41,878 nucleotides of DNA from Chloroflexota bacterium (GTDB lineage: Bacteria; Chloroflexota; Anaerolineae; Promineifilales; Promineifilaceae). The stretch covers positions 1 to 41,878 of the forward strand of contig JAGNBF010000041.1 in the NCBI GenBank assembly GCA_018004935.1, given 5' to 3'. Shown here in pieces: positions 1-8,317 of this stretch (position 1 is the first letter of the stretch; the number at the start of each line of letters is the position of its first letter). Below the pieces are notes generated by a model. That model made no database searches. It was not told where the DNA came from and saw only the letters and a list, made by a program, of their open reading frames with translations. The translations under genes and the position numbers were made by a program.

Positions 1-12
1 TCAAATGAGTTG

Positions 13-308
13 AATAATTAATTATTGAACAATTGAATTGTTGAACTGTTAATGAAGCGGTAGACGCTCTAGGGCGATTGCCTACGTGGAGTTCCCCCAC
101 CCCCAGCCCCGCCCCCAGGGGCGGGGAGTTTTTTGAGGCGGGCAAAATCGGGGGTGAAACCCCCGATTTTGCCCGCCGAGTGGGTTCCCCTCTCCCGATT
201 TCGGGAATCGTCAGGGGGATGGGTTCATTCTGGTGAATAGGCAATCGCCCTGGTAGCCGTTACCCTGGTTAATCATTCAACAATTCACAAATTCACCGAT
301 TAATTATT
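13..308. repeat. Layered palindromic element C1
   Basis: Three nested inverted-repeat layers are visible. The outer layer is an AT-rich imperfect inverted repeat of about 40 bp (13-52 against 268-308). The middle layer is AGGGCGATTGCCTA at 71-84 against its complement at 238-251. Inside lie hairpin A (105-127, a CCCCGCCCCC/GGGGCGGGG stem), a core hairpin with a perfect 18-bp stem (137-154 and 160-177, 5-nt loop) and hairpin B (about 190-225, with a TCCCGATTTCGGGA centre). Positions 1-12 show nothing else. No coding region is credible here. Confidence 0.85.
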
Positions 309-366
309 TTCTTCCTCTCAACCGAAATAAAACACACCCTCGGAAACACTCATCCCCCTAACGATT

Positions 367-766
367 CCCAGGAGAAACAGAAACCCATTGGTATCCCCCT
401 CCCCAGGAGAAACAGAAACCCATTGGTATCCCCCTCCCCAGAGGGAACAGAAACCCATTGGTATCCCCCTCCCCAGAGGGAAACAGAACCCCATTGGTAT
501 CCCCCTCCCCAGAGGGAACAGAAACCCATTGGTATCCCCCTCCCCAGGGGGAACAGAAACCCATTGGTATCCCCCTCCCCAGAGGGAACAGAAACCCATT
601 GGTATCCCCCTCCCCAGGGGAAACAGAACCCCATTGGTATCCCCCTCCCCAGGGGAAACAGAAACCCATTGGTATCCCCCTCCCCAGAGGGAACAGAAAC
701 CCATTGGTATCTCCCTCCCCAGAGGGAACAGAAACCCATTGGTATCCCCCTCCCCAGGGGGATACC
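367..766. repeat. 35-bp tandem array, 11 copies
   Basis: The unit GGTATCCCCCTCCCCAG plus a tail of the type AGGGAACAGAAACCCATT repeats with a period of 35 bp (36 in two units). GGTAT begins near 389, 424, 459, 495, 530, 565, 600, 636, 671, 706 and 741 (one unit reads GGTATCTCCC). There are no variable spacers, so this is not a CRISPR. The last unit (741-766) closes into an 11-bp hairpin, GGTATCCCCCT/AGGGGGATACC with a CCCC loop, so the array looks like an amplified half of hairpin B of the adjoining cassette. All six frames are open across parts of it, an artefact of the repeat. Confidence 0.95.
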
Positions 767-860
767 TATTTGTGTTGTTTTTTGAGGGCGTATGCCCTCA
801 AAAAACAACACCTTATCCAATTCCCCGCCCCTGGGGGCGGGGTTAGGGGTGGGGGAAAAT
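741..860. repeat. Three-hairpin cassette C2 (B-core-A)
   Basis: Hairpin B is at 741-766. The core has a perfect 18-bp stem (772-789 against 794-811) with loop GTAT. Hairpin A is at about 821-845, followed by the TTAGGGGTGGGGGAAAA tail that flanks many copies. It sits about 210 bp upstream of ppc. From 911 to 1070 I see no gene and no clear promoter. Confidence 0.85.
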
Positions 861-870
861 CCTCACCAAC

Positions 871-910
871 ATAGGCCAGAGCCAAGAAACCCAACTTTGG
901 AAAAACCCTG
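871..910. repeat. Short dispersed repeat next to hairpin A
   Basis: ATAGGCCAGAGCCAAGAAAC and the 20 bases after it recur in diverged form at 17742-17781. There too they directly follow a degenerate hairpin A (about 17717-17740). This suggests both are remnants of one longer element. Confidence 0.6.
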
Positions 911-1070
911 CATAGGCGTGAAACATAAAACAGGATGCGTTAGAATGTTATCATAGAACTCACACGCTGTTGCCGGTGTCCTCACCAAGCCACCCCCCTT
1001 ATCTCCAAACGATAACTAATCATTCTCGGCACAATAGCCAATACACCAATATACCAACACATTCCTAACT

Positions 1071-3857
1071 ATGAAAGAACTACAACTCCTACAAGACTTA
1101 CTCAGTGAAGACATTCACCTGCTAGGCGACATTTTAGGGCGAGTTATTCGGCGGCAGGCGGGTATCGAGGTGTACGAACTCGAAGAACGCATCCGTTCCC
1201 TGGCCAAAGCCCGCCGCAGTGATGACCTGGCCGGTATCGGGGCACGCCTGGAAACAGTAGTCAACGGCCTGGATATCGCCCAGGCAGAGATGATTGCCCG
1301 TGCCTTCACCGCTTACTTCGAGCTAGTAAACCTGGCGGAAGAACAGCAACGGGTCCGCGTTCTCCGCCAACGGGAAAGAGCGGCCCACCCGCGTCCCCTA
1401 CCCGAATCGGTCACATCGGCCATTGCCACCCTTAACCAGATGGGCGTAGATGATTTCCACTTGCAGGAGTTGCTCAATCATCTACACATCGAACTGGTAT
1501 TCACCGCCCACCCCACCGAGTCCAAACGGCGAACCGTACTCTCCAAATTGCGCCGCATCGCTACCGCTCTCATCCAACTAGATGAACGAGATTTGCTCCC
1601 TGGTGAACGGCGTGACCTCATCAACCACACAACCGCCGAAATTACCAGCCTTTGGCTCACCAATCGCAGTCGCACCAACCAGGTCAGCGTCACCGATGAG
1701 GTAAAAACTGGCCTGTACACCTTCGATACCGTGTTATGGGATGTTGTACCCCAGGTGTATGAAGCAATGCGCCGTGCCCTGGCCGAACATTACCCCAACG
1801 TGCAAATGCCCCAGCGTTGGCTCACCTTTGGTTCCTGGATCGGGGGCGACCGGGATGGCAACCCATTTGTGACCGCAGAAGTAACCGCTGAAACATTACG
1901 CCTCCATCGCGGTCTGGCAGTAGAGCGGCACCAGGTGGAATCGCGTGAACTGCAACGCTCTCTTACGATGGGGGAACAGTTGACCGTCATCAGCCCAGAA
2001 CTGATACAGGCCTTAGAAACGGAACAAAACGCCTCACCACGCGTGGCGTTGCTCAAAACACGGTATCCCAATGAACCGTATCGCCTCTACTCGGCCATGC
2101 TCACCGCCGACCTCTCAGATTCATCTCGGGGGGACATGGTGGGGCGGCTGAAGGGGATCAGCCATCACCCCTTGCGCCTGCGTACCGTGGCCGACCTGGT
2201 GGGGCGGTTAGATTTGATGGATCGAACCTTACGGGCCACGGGTATGGCAGATGTGGCTGAAGCGGATTTGCGCATGTTACGGCATCAGGCCCATGTGTTT
2301 GGTTTGCATGTGGCCCGGTTAGATTTGCGCCAATACAGTGATGTTAATACCGCCGTTCTGGATGAATTGTTGGCGAAATTAGGGTTAGTCGAAGGTTTTG
2401 CCAGCCGCTCTGGGGCCGAACGGGCGATTCTTTTAACTGACCTGCTCCAGCAACCGGTTCCCGATATTAGCCAACTGCACGATCTTTCAACCAATGCTCA
2501 AGAAACCCACGATTTATTCCAGATTGTGCGCCGGGCGGTTGATTTTTATGGCCCGGAACTGATTGGGCCGTATATTGTAAGCATGACACATGGCACAGAA
2601 GATCTTTTGGCGGTGTTGCTTTTGGCTTCCTGGTATGGCTTAAACCTGCACCCAGAACAGGAGCGGGATCGGCTGGCGATTGTACCCCTGTTTGAGACGC
2701 GGGAAGATTTACGGGCGGCCCCAGAGATTATGGCGGCGTTGTTTACCCACCCGGTATATGCATATCACCTGACCCGGCGAGACAATGAACAGACGGTGAT
2801 GATTGGCTATTCTGATAGCAACAAGGATGCAGGGTATCTGGCGGCGAATTGGGAACTTTATCTGGCGCAGGAAGCGCTGGCGGCCTGCGGCCGCGAGCAT
2901 CATATCCGCCTCACCTTGTTTCATGGCCGGGGGGGGACGATTGCCCGGGGGGGTGGGCCAGCCAACCGGGCAATTCTGGCCCAACCGCCGGGGAGTGTCC
3001 GCGGCCGCATTCGCATCACCGAACAGGGCGAAGTTATCGGCGAACGGTACGGCCATCCCGCCATTGCCCGGCGGCATCTGGAGCAGGTTGTCCATGCCGT
3101 TCTTATGGCCAGTGCCCCCACCCGTAGTGAATACCTGGTTGAAGTGACCCCTGCCTGGCGCGCTACCATGACCGAACTGGCCAGCATTGCCCATCAAGCC
3201 TACCGTCAGTTCATCTACGACACCCCCGATTTACTCACCTACTGGCAACAGGCCACCCCCATTGCTGAAATCAGCCAATTACGCATTGGCAGTCGCCCCT
3301 CACGTCGCAACACCAAAGCCAGCTTCGCCTCTCTGCGGGCCATTCCCTGGGGGTTTAGCTGGATGCAAAGCCGACATGTTCTGCCCGGATGGTATGGTGT
3401 TGGCGCCGCTCTCTCCTTCTACGGGCAGACGCCTGCCCGATTACAGCAGTTACAAACGATGTACCAGGAATGGCCGTTTTTTCGCACGGTGTTAGACAAT
3501 GCCCAAGTCTCCTTAGCCAAGGCCGATATGGGCATTGCCCGATTGTATGCCAATCTGGTGGATGATGAGGCTGTGCGGGAACGAGTATTTGGTGAAGTAA
3601 CGCGAGCGTTTCAGGAAACGTCACAATGGTTGTTGCGGGTAACGGATCAGCGGGAGTTACTGGAAAATGACCCGGTGTTGCGCCATTCAGTACGCCAGCG
3701 GAACCCATATATTGATCCGATGAACTATATTCAGGTGAATTTGTTGCGCCGCCTGCGTGCCCTGCCCGATCCGGAAGCGGCTGAAGCCCATAATTTACGT
3801 CAGGCTATTTTCCTGACAATTAACGGCATCGCCGCCGGTTTACGCAATACCGGGTAG
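1071..3857 (+). CDS. ppc: Phosphoenolpyruvate carboxylase
   Basis: Carboxylates phosphoenolpyruvate with bicarbonate to oxaloacetate and refills the TCA cycle in the cytoplasm. The 928-residue length is normal for the bacterial enzyme. Diagnostic motifs appear in order: the catalytic-histidine motif HPTESKRR at residues 147-154, the GSWIGGDRDGNPF loop, GYSDSNKDAG, the second catalytic-histidine region FHGRGGTIARGGGP, the RPSRRN segment, and a C-terminus ending in NTG as in typical PEPCs. The N-terminus (LSEDIHLLGDILG) matches the family, so the ATG at 1071 is probably right although no Shine-Dalgarno is visible before it. It stands alone, bounded by repeat tracts. It has only two GCGGCCGC sites, both central, few for its length. 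Confidence 0.97.
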   Translation: MKELQLLQDLLSEDIHLLGDILGRVIRRQAGIEVYELEERIRSLAKARRSDDLAGIGARLETVVNGLDIAQAEMIARAFTAYFELVNLAEEQQRVRVLRQRERAAHPRPLPESVTSAIATLNQMGVDDFHLQELLNHLHIELVFTAHPTESKRRTVLSKLRRIATALIQLDERDLLPGERRDLINHTTAEITSLWLTNRSRTNQVSVTDEVKTGLYTFDTVLWDVVPQVYEAMRRALAEHYPNVQMPQRWLTFGSWIGGDRDGNPFVTAEVTAETLRLHRGLAVERHQVESRELQRSLTMGEQLTVISPELIQALETEQNASPRVALLKTRYPNEPYRLYSAMLTADLSDSSRGDMVGRLKGISHHPLRLRTVADLVGRLDLMDRTLRATGMADVAEADLRMLRHQAHVFGLHVARLDLRQYSDVNTAVLDELLAKLGLVEGFASRSGAERAILLTDLLQQPVPDISQLHDLSTNAQETHDLFQIVRRAVDFYGPELIGPYIVSMTHGTEDLLAVLLLASWYGLNLHPEQERDRLAIVPLFETREDLRAAPEIMAALFTHPVYAYHLTRRDNEQTVMIGYSDSNKDAGYLAANWELYLAQEALAACGREHHIRLTLFHGRGGTIARGGGPANRAILAQPPGSVRGRIRITEQGEVIGERYGHPAIARRHLEQVVHAVLMASAPTRSEYLVEVTPAWRATMTELASIAHQAYRQFIYDTPDLLTYWQQATPIAEISQLRIGSRPSRRNTKASFASLRAIPWGFSWMQSRHVLPGWYGVGAALSFYGQTPARLQQLQTMYQEWPFFRTVLDNAQVSLAKADMGIARLYANLVDDEAVRERVFGEVTRAFQETSQWLLRVTDQRELLENDPVLRHSVRQRNPYIDPMNYIQVNLLRRLRALPDPEAAEAHNLRQAIFLTINGIAAGLRNTG

Positions 3858-3905
3858 CCGAGAAGTGGGCACACCACGAAATAATATCGCACAATGTCAC
3901 ACAAT

Positions 3906-4335
3906 GTAGCACAGCCTTTCCAGCCTGTGCATTCCGCAAAAGTGGCACGGTCAGGAGACCGGCCACAGCAAGTAGCACAGCCTTTCCAGCCTGTGCATTC
4001 CATCAAATGTGGCACGGTCAGGAGACCGGCCACAGCAAGTAGCACAGCCTTTCCAGCCTGTGCATTCCATCAAATGTGACGCGGTCAGGAGACCGGCCAC
4101 AGCAAGTAGCACAGCCTTTCCAGCCTGTGCATTCCATCAAATGTGGCACGGTCAGGAGACCGGCCACAGCAAGTAGCACAGCCTTTCCAGGCTGTGCATT
4201 CCATCAAATGTGACGCGGTCAGGAGACCGGCCACAGCAAGTAGCACAGCCTTTCCAGCCTGTGCATTCCGCAAAAGTGACGCGGTCAGGAGACCGGCCAC
4301 AGCAAGTAGCACAGCCTTTCCAGGCTGTGCATTCC
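3906..4335. repeat. 66/67-bp tandem array of two hairpins, 7 copies
   Basis: Units begin (GTAGCACAG) at 3906, 3972, 4039, 4106, 4173, 4240 and 4306, so the period is 66 or 67 bp. Each unit carries hairpin H1 (GCACAGCCT-TTCC-AGGCTGTGC, perfect in some units and with one change in the others). Six also carry hairpin H2 (a GTGGC/GCCAC outer stem around CGGTC-AGGA-GACCG). Linkers alternate between two versions (CCGCAAAAGT and CCATCAAATGT) and TGGCACGG alternates with TGACGCGG, which suggests unequal exchange. H1 and H2 also occur singly elsewhere in the window. Confidence 0.95.
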
Positions 4336-4340
4336 CTGTT

Positions 4341-4380
4341 TAAGGTTCGTAAAAATATAACTTCCCGGTTTAGAGCTACT
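4341..4380. repeat. Half-copy of dispersed AAGGGTTCGTAAAAATATAA element
   Basis: TAAGGTTCGTAAAAATATAA followed by CTTCCCGGTTTAGA matches the left arm of the complete element at 20902-20997 and the half-copy at 7871-7912. No right arm follows here. Confidence 0.75.
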
Positions 4381-4691
4381 TTGTAAAGGGCATCTCCCTC
4401 TTTCTGAATTATATCAAAAATATATTAAGTCGCGTTAAACAGGCGTTCCTCGACCCGTTTTAGCGCGTTTTTTATTTTAAGAAACGGCTCTTGGCCGTTA
4501 ATTAGTGTAGAAAAATGCGCGAATCGCTGATTTCCGAGTGGGTTACTACAAATATGCAACACTTTTCGCTTCAGAGTATACTTCAGTATTGGGGCAAAAA
4601 AATACAACACCCCTTCAATGTTTCTCTATTTCCACCAATCTTGCTTTAGTGACACCTCGTTACCAATGGGCTGAGTGCTCAGGGAGATGCT
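4381..4691. other. Intergenic stretch upstream of the flavoprotein gene
   Basis: AT-richer than the surroundings. Apart from a small hairpin AACGGC-TCTTG-GCCGTT (4483-4499) I see no gene, repeat or convincing promoter. It contains no GCGGCCGC. Confidence 0.5.
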
Positions 4692-6065
4692 ATGCGCCGT
4701 ATTGCAATTATCGGATCAGGGCAGGCTGGCTTAGTGGCGGCACATGGCCTGCTAAAGGCTGGGTGTGCGGTCGATCTGTATTCGGATCGAACAGCAGAAC
4801 AGTGGCTCAAGGAGGGCAGACCGACCGGGACGGCCGTTCGTTTCGGTCTGGCACTTGAGTACGAAAGGGAGTTGAACTTAAATTTCTGGGACAATGTTGC
4901 CCCTGCCCTGACCGGCGTAAACTTTGTGATGTGCTTACGCCCGGGGACACCGTTCCTTGTGCTCAATGGGCGGTTTAAGAACCCGGCCCTTGCGGTTGAT
5001 CTGCGCCTGCAAAGTGCCAGATGGATGGACGAGTTCGAGAAACGTGGGGGTAAGCTATTCATCGAAAAAATAGATATTGCCCGTCTGGACGCAATCGCGG
5101 CAGAACATGAGCTAACGCTCGTTGCTTCAGGCAAAGGGGCACTCAGCAATCTATTCCCGGTTGATCAGGAACGTAGTATCTACACTAAACCACAACGCCA
5201 CCTCTCGATGATCAATGTCACCCACGCCAATGATCCCCGTGACTATCGCCATCTGCCCGCCCGCTATTATGAACTTCCGACGGCAGGCGAAAGCGTGTGG
5301 ACCCCTTACTATCACATGACGGCTGGCCCTTCGATGAACCTGTTTTCCGAAGCCAGACCGGGCGGCCCGTTGGATCGCTTCCGGGGAGCAAAATCAGGGG
5401 AAGAGTTGTTGCAACTTTACAAACAGTTGATCAAGGATATTTATCCGTGGGATTATGAATGGGCAAAGGACATGCAACTGGCGGATCCAAACGGCTGGCT
5501 GATCGGGGAAATCACGCCGACCATCCGCCACCCCGTCGGGCGACTGCCATCGGGGCGCATCGTAACGTTTGTTGGCGACGCGGGCATGGCGTTTGATCCG
5601 ATTGGTGCTCAGGGAGCCAATAATGGAAACAAAATGGCCCGGCATATCACCCAGGCGGTGGCGAAACATGGATCAGCCCCATTCGACGAGACGTGGATGC
5701 AATCAACCTTTGATACGTTCTACCAGGATCAGGGAGAACCGGCGTACCGTTTCAACAACCTGTTCCTTGAAGGATTACCAGCCGCTGGGCAGGAATTATT
5801 AGCGGCTCAGTATGGCAGTGATGGGCGAACCAGTGAGTTGAATGGGAATCAAAGAATCGCGAATGAATTCTGTGCCAATTTCAGCGATCCCCGCTATCTG
5901 ACGGATGCGCTCGCGGATGTGAAGAAAGCCCGTGCTGTGATCAGCCAACAGACGGGGGGATCCGCAATGCGGGCGATTATGAAGGGGCGGGCCGCTATCA
6001 TCCTGAATCAGATCCGTTGGCGGTTGAGTGATCGATCAAAGTTCGGCTACCAGCATCAGGTGTAG
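4692..6065 (+). CDS. FAD-dependent styrene monooxygenase-like (StyA family) oxygenase
   Basis: A 457-residue flavoprotein. The N-terminal FAD-binding motif GSGQAGLVAAHGL (about residues 8-20) is followed by a StyA-like middle domain (ending near the PQRHLSMINV segment) and the second FAD motif GDAGMAFDPIGAQGANNGN. In the known family, StyA epoxidises styrene or indole with reduced FAD delivered by a separate reductase (StyB). No reductase lies in this window, so the substrate is open. The ATG at 4692 follows GGGAGATGCT, a fair ribosome binding site. Its stop overlaps the stop of the convergent glycosyltransferase gene by 10 bp. It has no GCGGCCGC site, unlike most long genes here, which hints at later acquisition. 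It could instead be another group of the same flavoprotein family. Confidence 0.8.
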   Translation: MRRIAIIGSGQAGLVAAHGLLKAGCAVDLYSDRTAEQWLKEGRPTGTAVRFGLALEYERELNLNFWDNVAPALTGVNFVMCLRPGTPFLVLNGRFKNPALAVDLRLQSARWMDEFEKRGGKLFIEKIDIARLDAIAAEHELTLVASGKGALSNLFPVDQERSIYTKPQRHLSMINVTHANDPRDYRHLPARYYELPTAGESVWTPYYHMTAGPSMNLFSEARPGGPLDRFRGAKSGEELLQLYKQLIKDIYPWDYEWAKDMQLADPNGWLIGEITPTIRHPVGRLPSGRIVTFVGDAGMAFDPIGAQGANNGNKMARHITQAVAKHGSAPFDETWMQSTFDTFYQDQGEPAYRFNNLFLEGLPAAGQELLAAQYGSDGRTSELNGNQRIANEFCANFSDPRYLTDALADVKKARAVISQQTGGSAMRAIMKGRAAIILNQIRWRLSDRSKFGYQHQV

Positions 6066-7204
6066 CCTGTCCCGGTTAGGGCGCGGCCTTTCCATTGACC
6101 GCGGCCGCGCCAGCGCCACCATACCGCTTGCCCGGCAATCACCGTCATCAGCAAAACGGAAACAGGCATGAGCAGGGCATCGGCCACCCGTTGGCGGGTA
6201 AACCAGGCGGTGAGGCCACGCACAAACAGCCCCAACCCGCCCAGCCACAAAAGTTCGCTACCCCCGCCCATGATCCAGGCCCCCCACGGCCAGATGAAGA
6301 CGAACCAATGAAAAAGGGTAGACGCCGCCAGAAAAAGCTGGCTGTAGCCATGTCCAGCCAGAATGTTTTTGGCAAACCCCTGGCGCACCTGGGACCAGTT
6401 CTGGTACATCCGACATTGAATCAGGCTGGCCCCATCGGCCATACGCAGGCGAAAGTTGTGTTGTTTGACACGTCGGGCCAGGGCGACATCTTCTACCACG
6501 TTTTGGCGCACGGCCTCATGTCCGCCAATGGTGTCATAGACAGTTTTACGGAAGGCCAGACATTGCCCATTCGCGGCCGCGAAGGCCGCCCAGCGGGTAA
6601 AATGTACCCCTATCACCGGTAAATAGGCCAGAATCGCCCAGGCCATGAGCGGAACCACCAATCTTTCCCCCCAGGTGATGGTCATTTGGGTAGGCCAGAC
6701 GGTCGCGGCCGCGGCCAGATCATTCTCCATTAAATCTACCAAGGCCGTGATAGCTGTAGTATGGCTTTGTACGTCTGCATCCCAAAAGAGCAAAATATCG
6801 GCCTGGGCCACCTGGGCCAGTTGGTGGCAGGCCCAGTTTTTGCCCAACCAGCCCGGGGGCAAGGGCTGACCCAGGCACAGATGGAAGCGGGTATCGGTTG
6901 CGGCCGCGGCTTGGGCCACCGCTCCTGTACCATCTTCAGATTGATCATCCAACACCCACACCGTTAGATGTGGATAATCCTGGGCCAGCAACTGGCTGAC
7001 AGTACGACCAATGTTGTGGGCTTCGTTGCGGGCGGGAACCAGCACCGCTACCGCAGGGTACAAAACGGCCCGGGGAGCTTCGTTTATAGAGGACGGACGC
7101 GCCACGGGTCGTCGCCCCACCCGCAAACGGGGAAAGTAAAGCAGGTTGCTGAGAAGCGTCAGAGTGAGGATGAGCAGAATGAAGGCGAGGAGAAGGGATG
7201 GCAT
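6056..7204 (-). CDS. Family 2 glycosyltransferase, CruG/CrtQ-like (carotenoid-type)
   Basis: A 382-residue membrane glycosyltransferase. A short N-terminal membrane segment (residues 1-24) precedes a GT-A domain with VPARNE (56-61), DDQSEDGT (86-93), the metal-binding DAD (142-144), a catalytic-type VED (237-239), and a QCRMYQNWSQ segment resembling the Q/RxxRW region. C-terminal membrane helices follow. Proteins of this type (CruG, CrtQ) attach sugars to carotenoids. With cruF and a P450 upstream on the same strand, glycosylation of a hydroxylated carotenoid is the likely role, by inference from context. It lies 35 bp downstream of plsY, so the two are probably cotranscribed. It carries four GCGGCCGC sites. 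Confidence 0.8.
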   Translation of the reverse strand: MPSLLLAFILLILTLTLLSNLLYFPRLRVGRRPVARPSSINEAPRAVLYPAVAVLVPARNEAHNIGRTVSQLLAQDYPHLTVWVLDDQSEDGTGAVAQAAAATDTRFHLCLGQPLPPGWLGKNWACHQLAQVAQADILLFWDADVQSHTTAITALVDLMENDLAAAATVWPTQMTITWGERLVVPLMAWAILAYLPVIGVHFTRWAAFAAANGQCLAFRKTVYDTIGGHEAVRQNVVEDVALARRVKQHNFRLRMADGASLIQCRMYQNWSQVRQGFAKNILAGHGYSQLFLAASTLFHWFVFIWPWGAWIMGGGSELLWLGGLGLFVRGLTAWFTRQRVADALLMPVSVLLMTVIAGQAVWWRWRGRGQWKGRALTGTGYT

Positions 7205-7239
7205 GAGATGGCACTCAAGGTATGGGTAAGCTGTAATCG

Positions 7240-7836
7240 TCAGGGGTTAGGGGTATTATCGGCTCGCCGGAAACGCGGCCGCATTTTCAATTCATCCCGT
7301 TGTTTTATCAATAACAGGGCGATATGGGTCAGCATTACCCCTATCAGCACAGGATCTCCTAGCCAAAACCAGAGGATGGGGAGAAGCAAAGCCAGGGTAA
7401 ACAAAACTGCCCAACCAGAAGGGCGAATGAGGAGTGACCAGAGAATGAGCAGGAGCATGGACACCAGCGGGATTTGCCACAAGGTAAGACCAATCCAGAC
7501 ACCGAACGCGGCCGCGATAGCCTTACCCCCCTTTCCCTGTAAAAAAGGTGAAAAAGCATGGCCCAAAAGCGGTGCCAGAGCAATGGGAATAATCGTCCAA
7601 TCCTGATAACCAAAAATCTGATACGCCAAGCCTACGGGCAGTGCGCCTTTACTAATGTCCAATATCAGGGCAATAACAAACCAGAATATTCCCCCCGCCC
7701 GCAAAACATTCGTCGCCCCAGGATTTTTATCCCCAAACTGGCGAATATCTTGTCCTAACACCAACCGCCCCACCAACGGCGCAAAGGGAATCGCCCCCAG
7801 GATAAAACCGAATAACGTCCAACCCACAACAGCCAT
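7240..7836 (-). CDS. plsY: PlsY-family glycerol-3-phosphate acyltransferase
   Basis: A 198-residue integral membrane protein with the three PlsY signatures: FGDKNPGATNVLRAGG (about 35-50), DISKGALPVG (about 59-68) and GHAFSPFLQGKGGKAIAAAFG (about 91-111, shortened here to its key GHxFSPFxxxKGGK residues). PlsY transfers acyl groups from acyl-phosphate to glycerol-3-phosphate in phospholipid synthesis. The start follows GAGGTAGAGA, a good ribosome binding site. It lies between cruF and the glycosyltransferase on the same strand. It may simply be the phospholipid enzyme, or a paralogue that acylates the carotenoid glycoside; the sequence cannot decide. It has two GCGGCCGC sites. Confidence 0.9.
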   Translation of the reverse strand: MAVVGWTLFGFILGAIPFAPLVGRLVLGQDIRQFGDKNPGATNVLRAGGIFWFVIALILDISKGALPVGLAYQIFGYQDWTIIPIALAPLLGHAFSPFLQGKGGKAIAAAFGVWIGLTLWQIPLVSMLLLILWSLLIRPSGWAVLFTLALLLPILWFWLGDPVLIGVMLTHIALLLIKQRDELKMRPRFRRADNTPNP

Positions 7837-7870
7837 TCTCTACCTCTATTCTTCCCTTACCCCAGAGATC

Positions 7871-7912
7871 TTAAGGGTTCGTAAAATATAACTTCCCGGT
7901 TTAGACCTGATG
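7871..7912. repeat. Half-copy of dispersed AAGGGTTCGTAAAATATAA element
   Basis: Matches the left arm of the element at 20902-20997, including TTCCCGGTTTAGACCTGA, then diverges. Confidence 0.75.
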
Positions 7913-7947
7913 GGGTAAGCGTTCAGTCATATATATTCATCGGCAGA

Positions 7948-8055
7948 CCCGCCCGGTCGTTTACGACCGGGCTATGGTTACGAAGGCCGCTGGCCTGGGC
8001 TTTTAGCCCGCAAAGCTCCGTATGTTTAGCCCGGCGGTTTGACCGCCGGGCGGGG
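7948..8055. repeat. Dispersed GCCCGGTCGTT repeat, copy 1
   Basis: An approximately 108-bp element made of small hairpins: GCCCGGTCGT/ACGACCGGGC, GGCCGCTGGCC, GGCTTTTAGCC, and a terminal GCCCGGCGGT/ACCGCCGGGC. Inverted or diverged copies lie at 23429-23500, 34699-34780 and 38478-38585. It abuts cassette C3. Confidence 0.8.
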
Positions 8056-8140
8056 AACTTTTTCTTGTGTCATTTTTCGCGGGCAGACGCCCGCGAAAAA
8101 TGACACGAATGGGGTTTCCCCCTTCCCGCCGGGAAGGGGC
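8048..8140. repeat. Three-hairpin cassette C3 (A-core-B)
   Basis: Partial A arm (GGGCGGGGAAC), core with a perfect 18-bp stem (8067-8084 against 8089-8106, loop AGAC), then hairpin B (8111-8139, CCCCCTTCCC..GGGAAGGGG). Lies in the 480-bp gap between plsY and cruF. Confidence 0.85.
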
Positions 8141-8220
8141 GCTACCGCCCAGGTTGCGGATTGGGGCGGTAAACAGTTTCCCCTCTTCCCGCTGGGATCG
8201 CAGGGGGTAGGTCTTTCGCT

Positions 8221-8300
8221 GTATGGGCTGGCCTTGTGCCTGCCCCGTGTGGGATAACCACAAGGGTTGCCCGTACCCCGCGAAATCCCAAAGAACCAAG
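8221..8300. repeat. Dispersed 80-bp repeat with GTACGGGC termini, copy 1
   Basis: About 80 bp closely matching 39673-39750. It carries an inner inverted pair GTATGGGC..GCCCGTAC and the tail CGAAATCCCAAAGAACCAAG. Fragments of the tail or the AACCACAAG segment recur near 17845, 19300 and 21355. Confidence 0.8.
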
Positions 8301-8317
8301 TTATTTGCCAGTAACCC

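Noticed and set aside
367-766. CRISPR-like regular array
   Set aside because: Units are contiguous with no unique spacers, and no cas genes are present.
318-874. Overlapping open frames of 100-156 codons in all six frames
   Set aside because: They arise because the 35-bp unit happens to lack stop codons; the peptides are simple repeats with no family, and the region is a DNA array.
2709-3197. 162-codon minus-strand frame inside ppc, and similar long antisense frames in pgi, the S41 protease and ftcD genes
   Set aside because: Antisense shadows of well-supported genes in GC-rich codons; no motifs or start signals of their own.
3894-4343. Open frames across the 66/67-bp array
   Set aside because: Open only because of the repeated unit; the peptides are Ala/Ser/Pro-rich repeats without a ribosome binding site.
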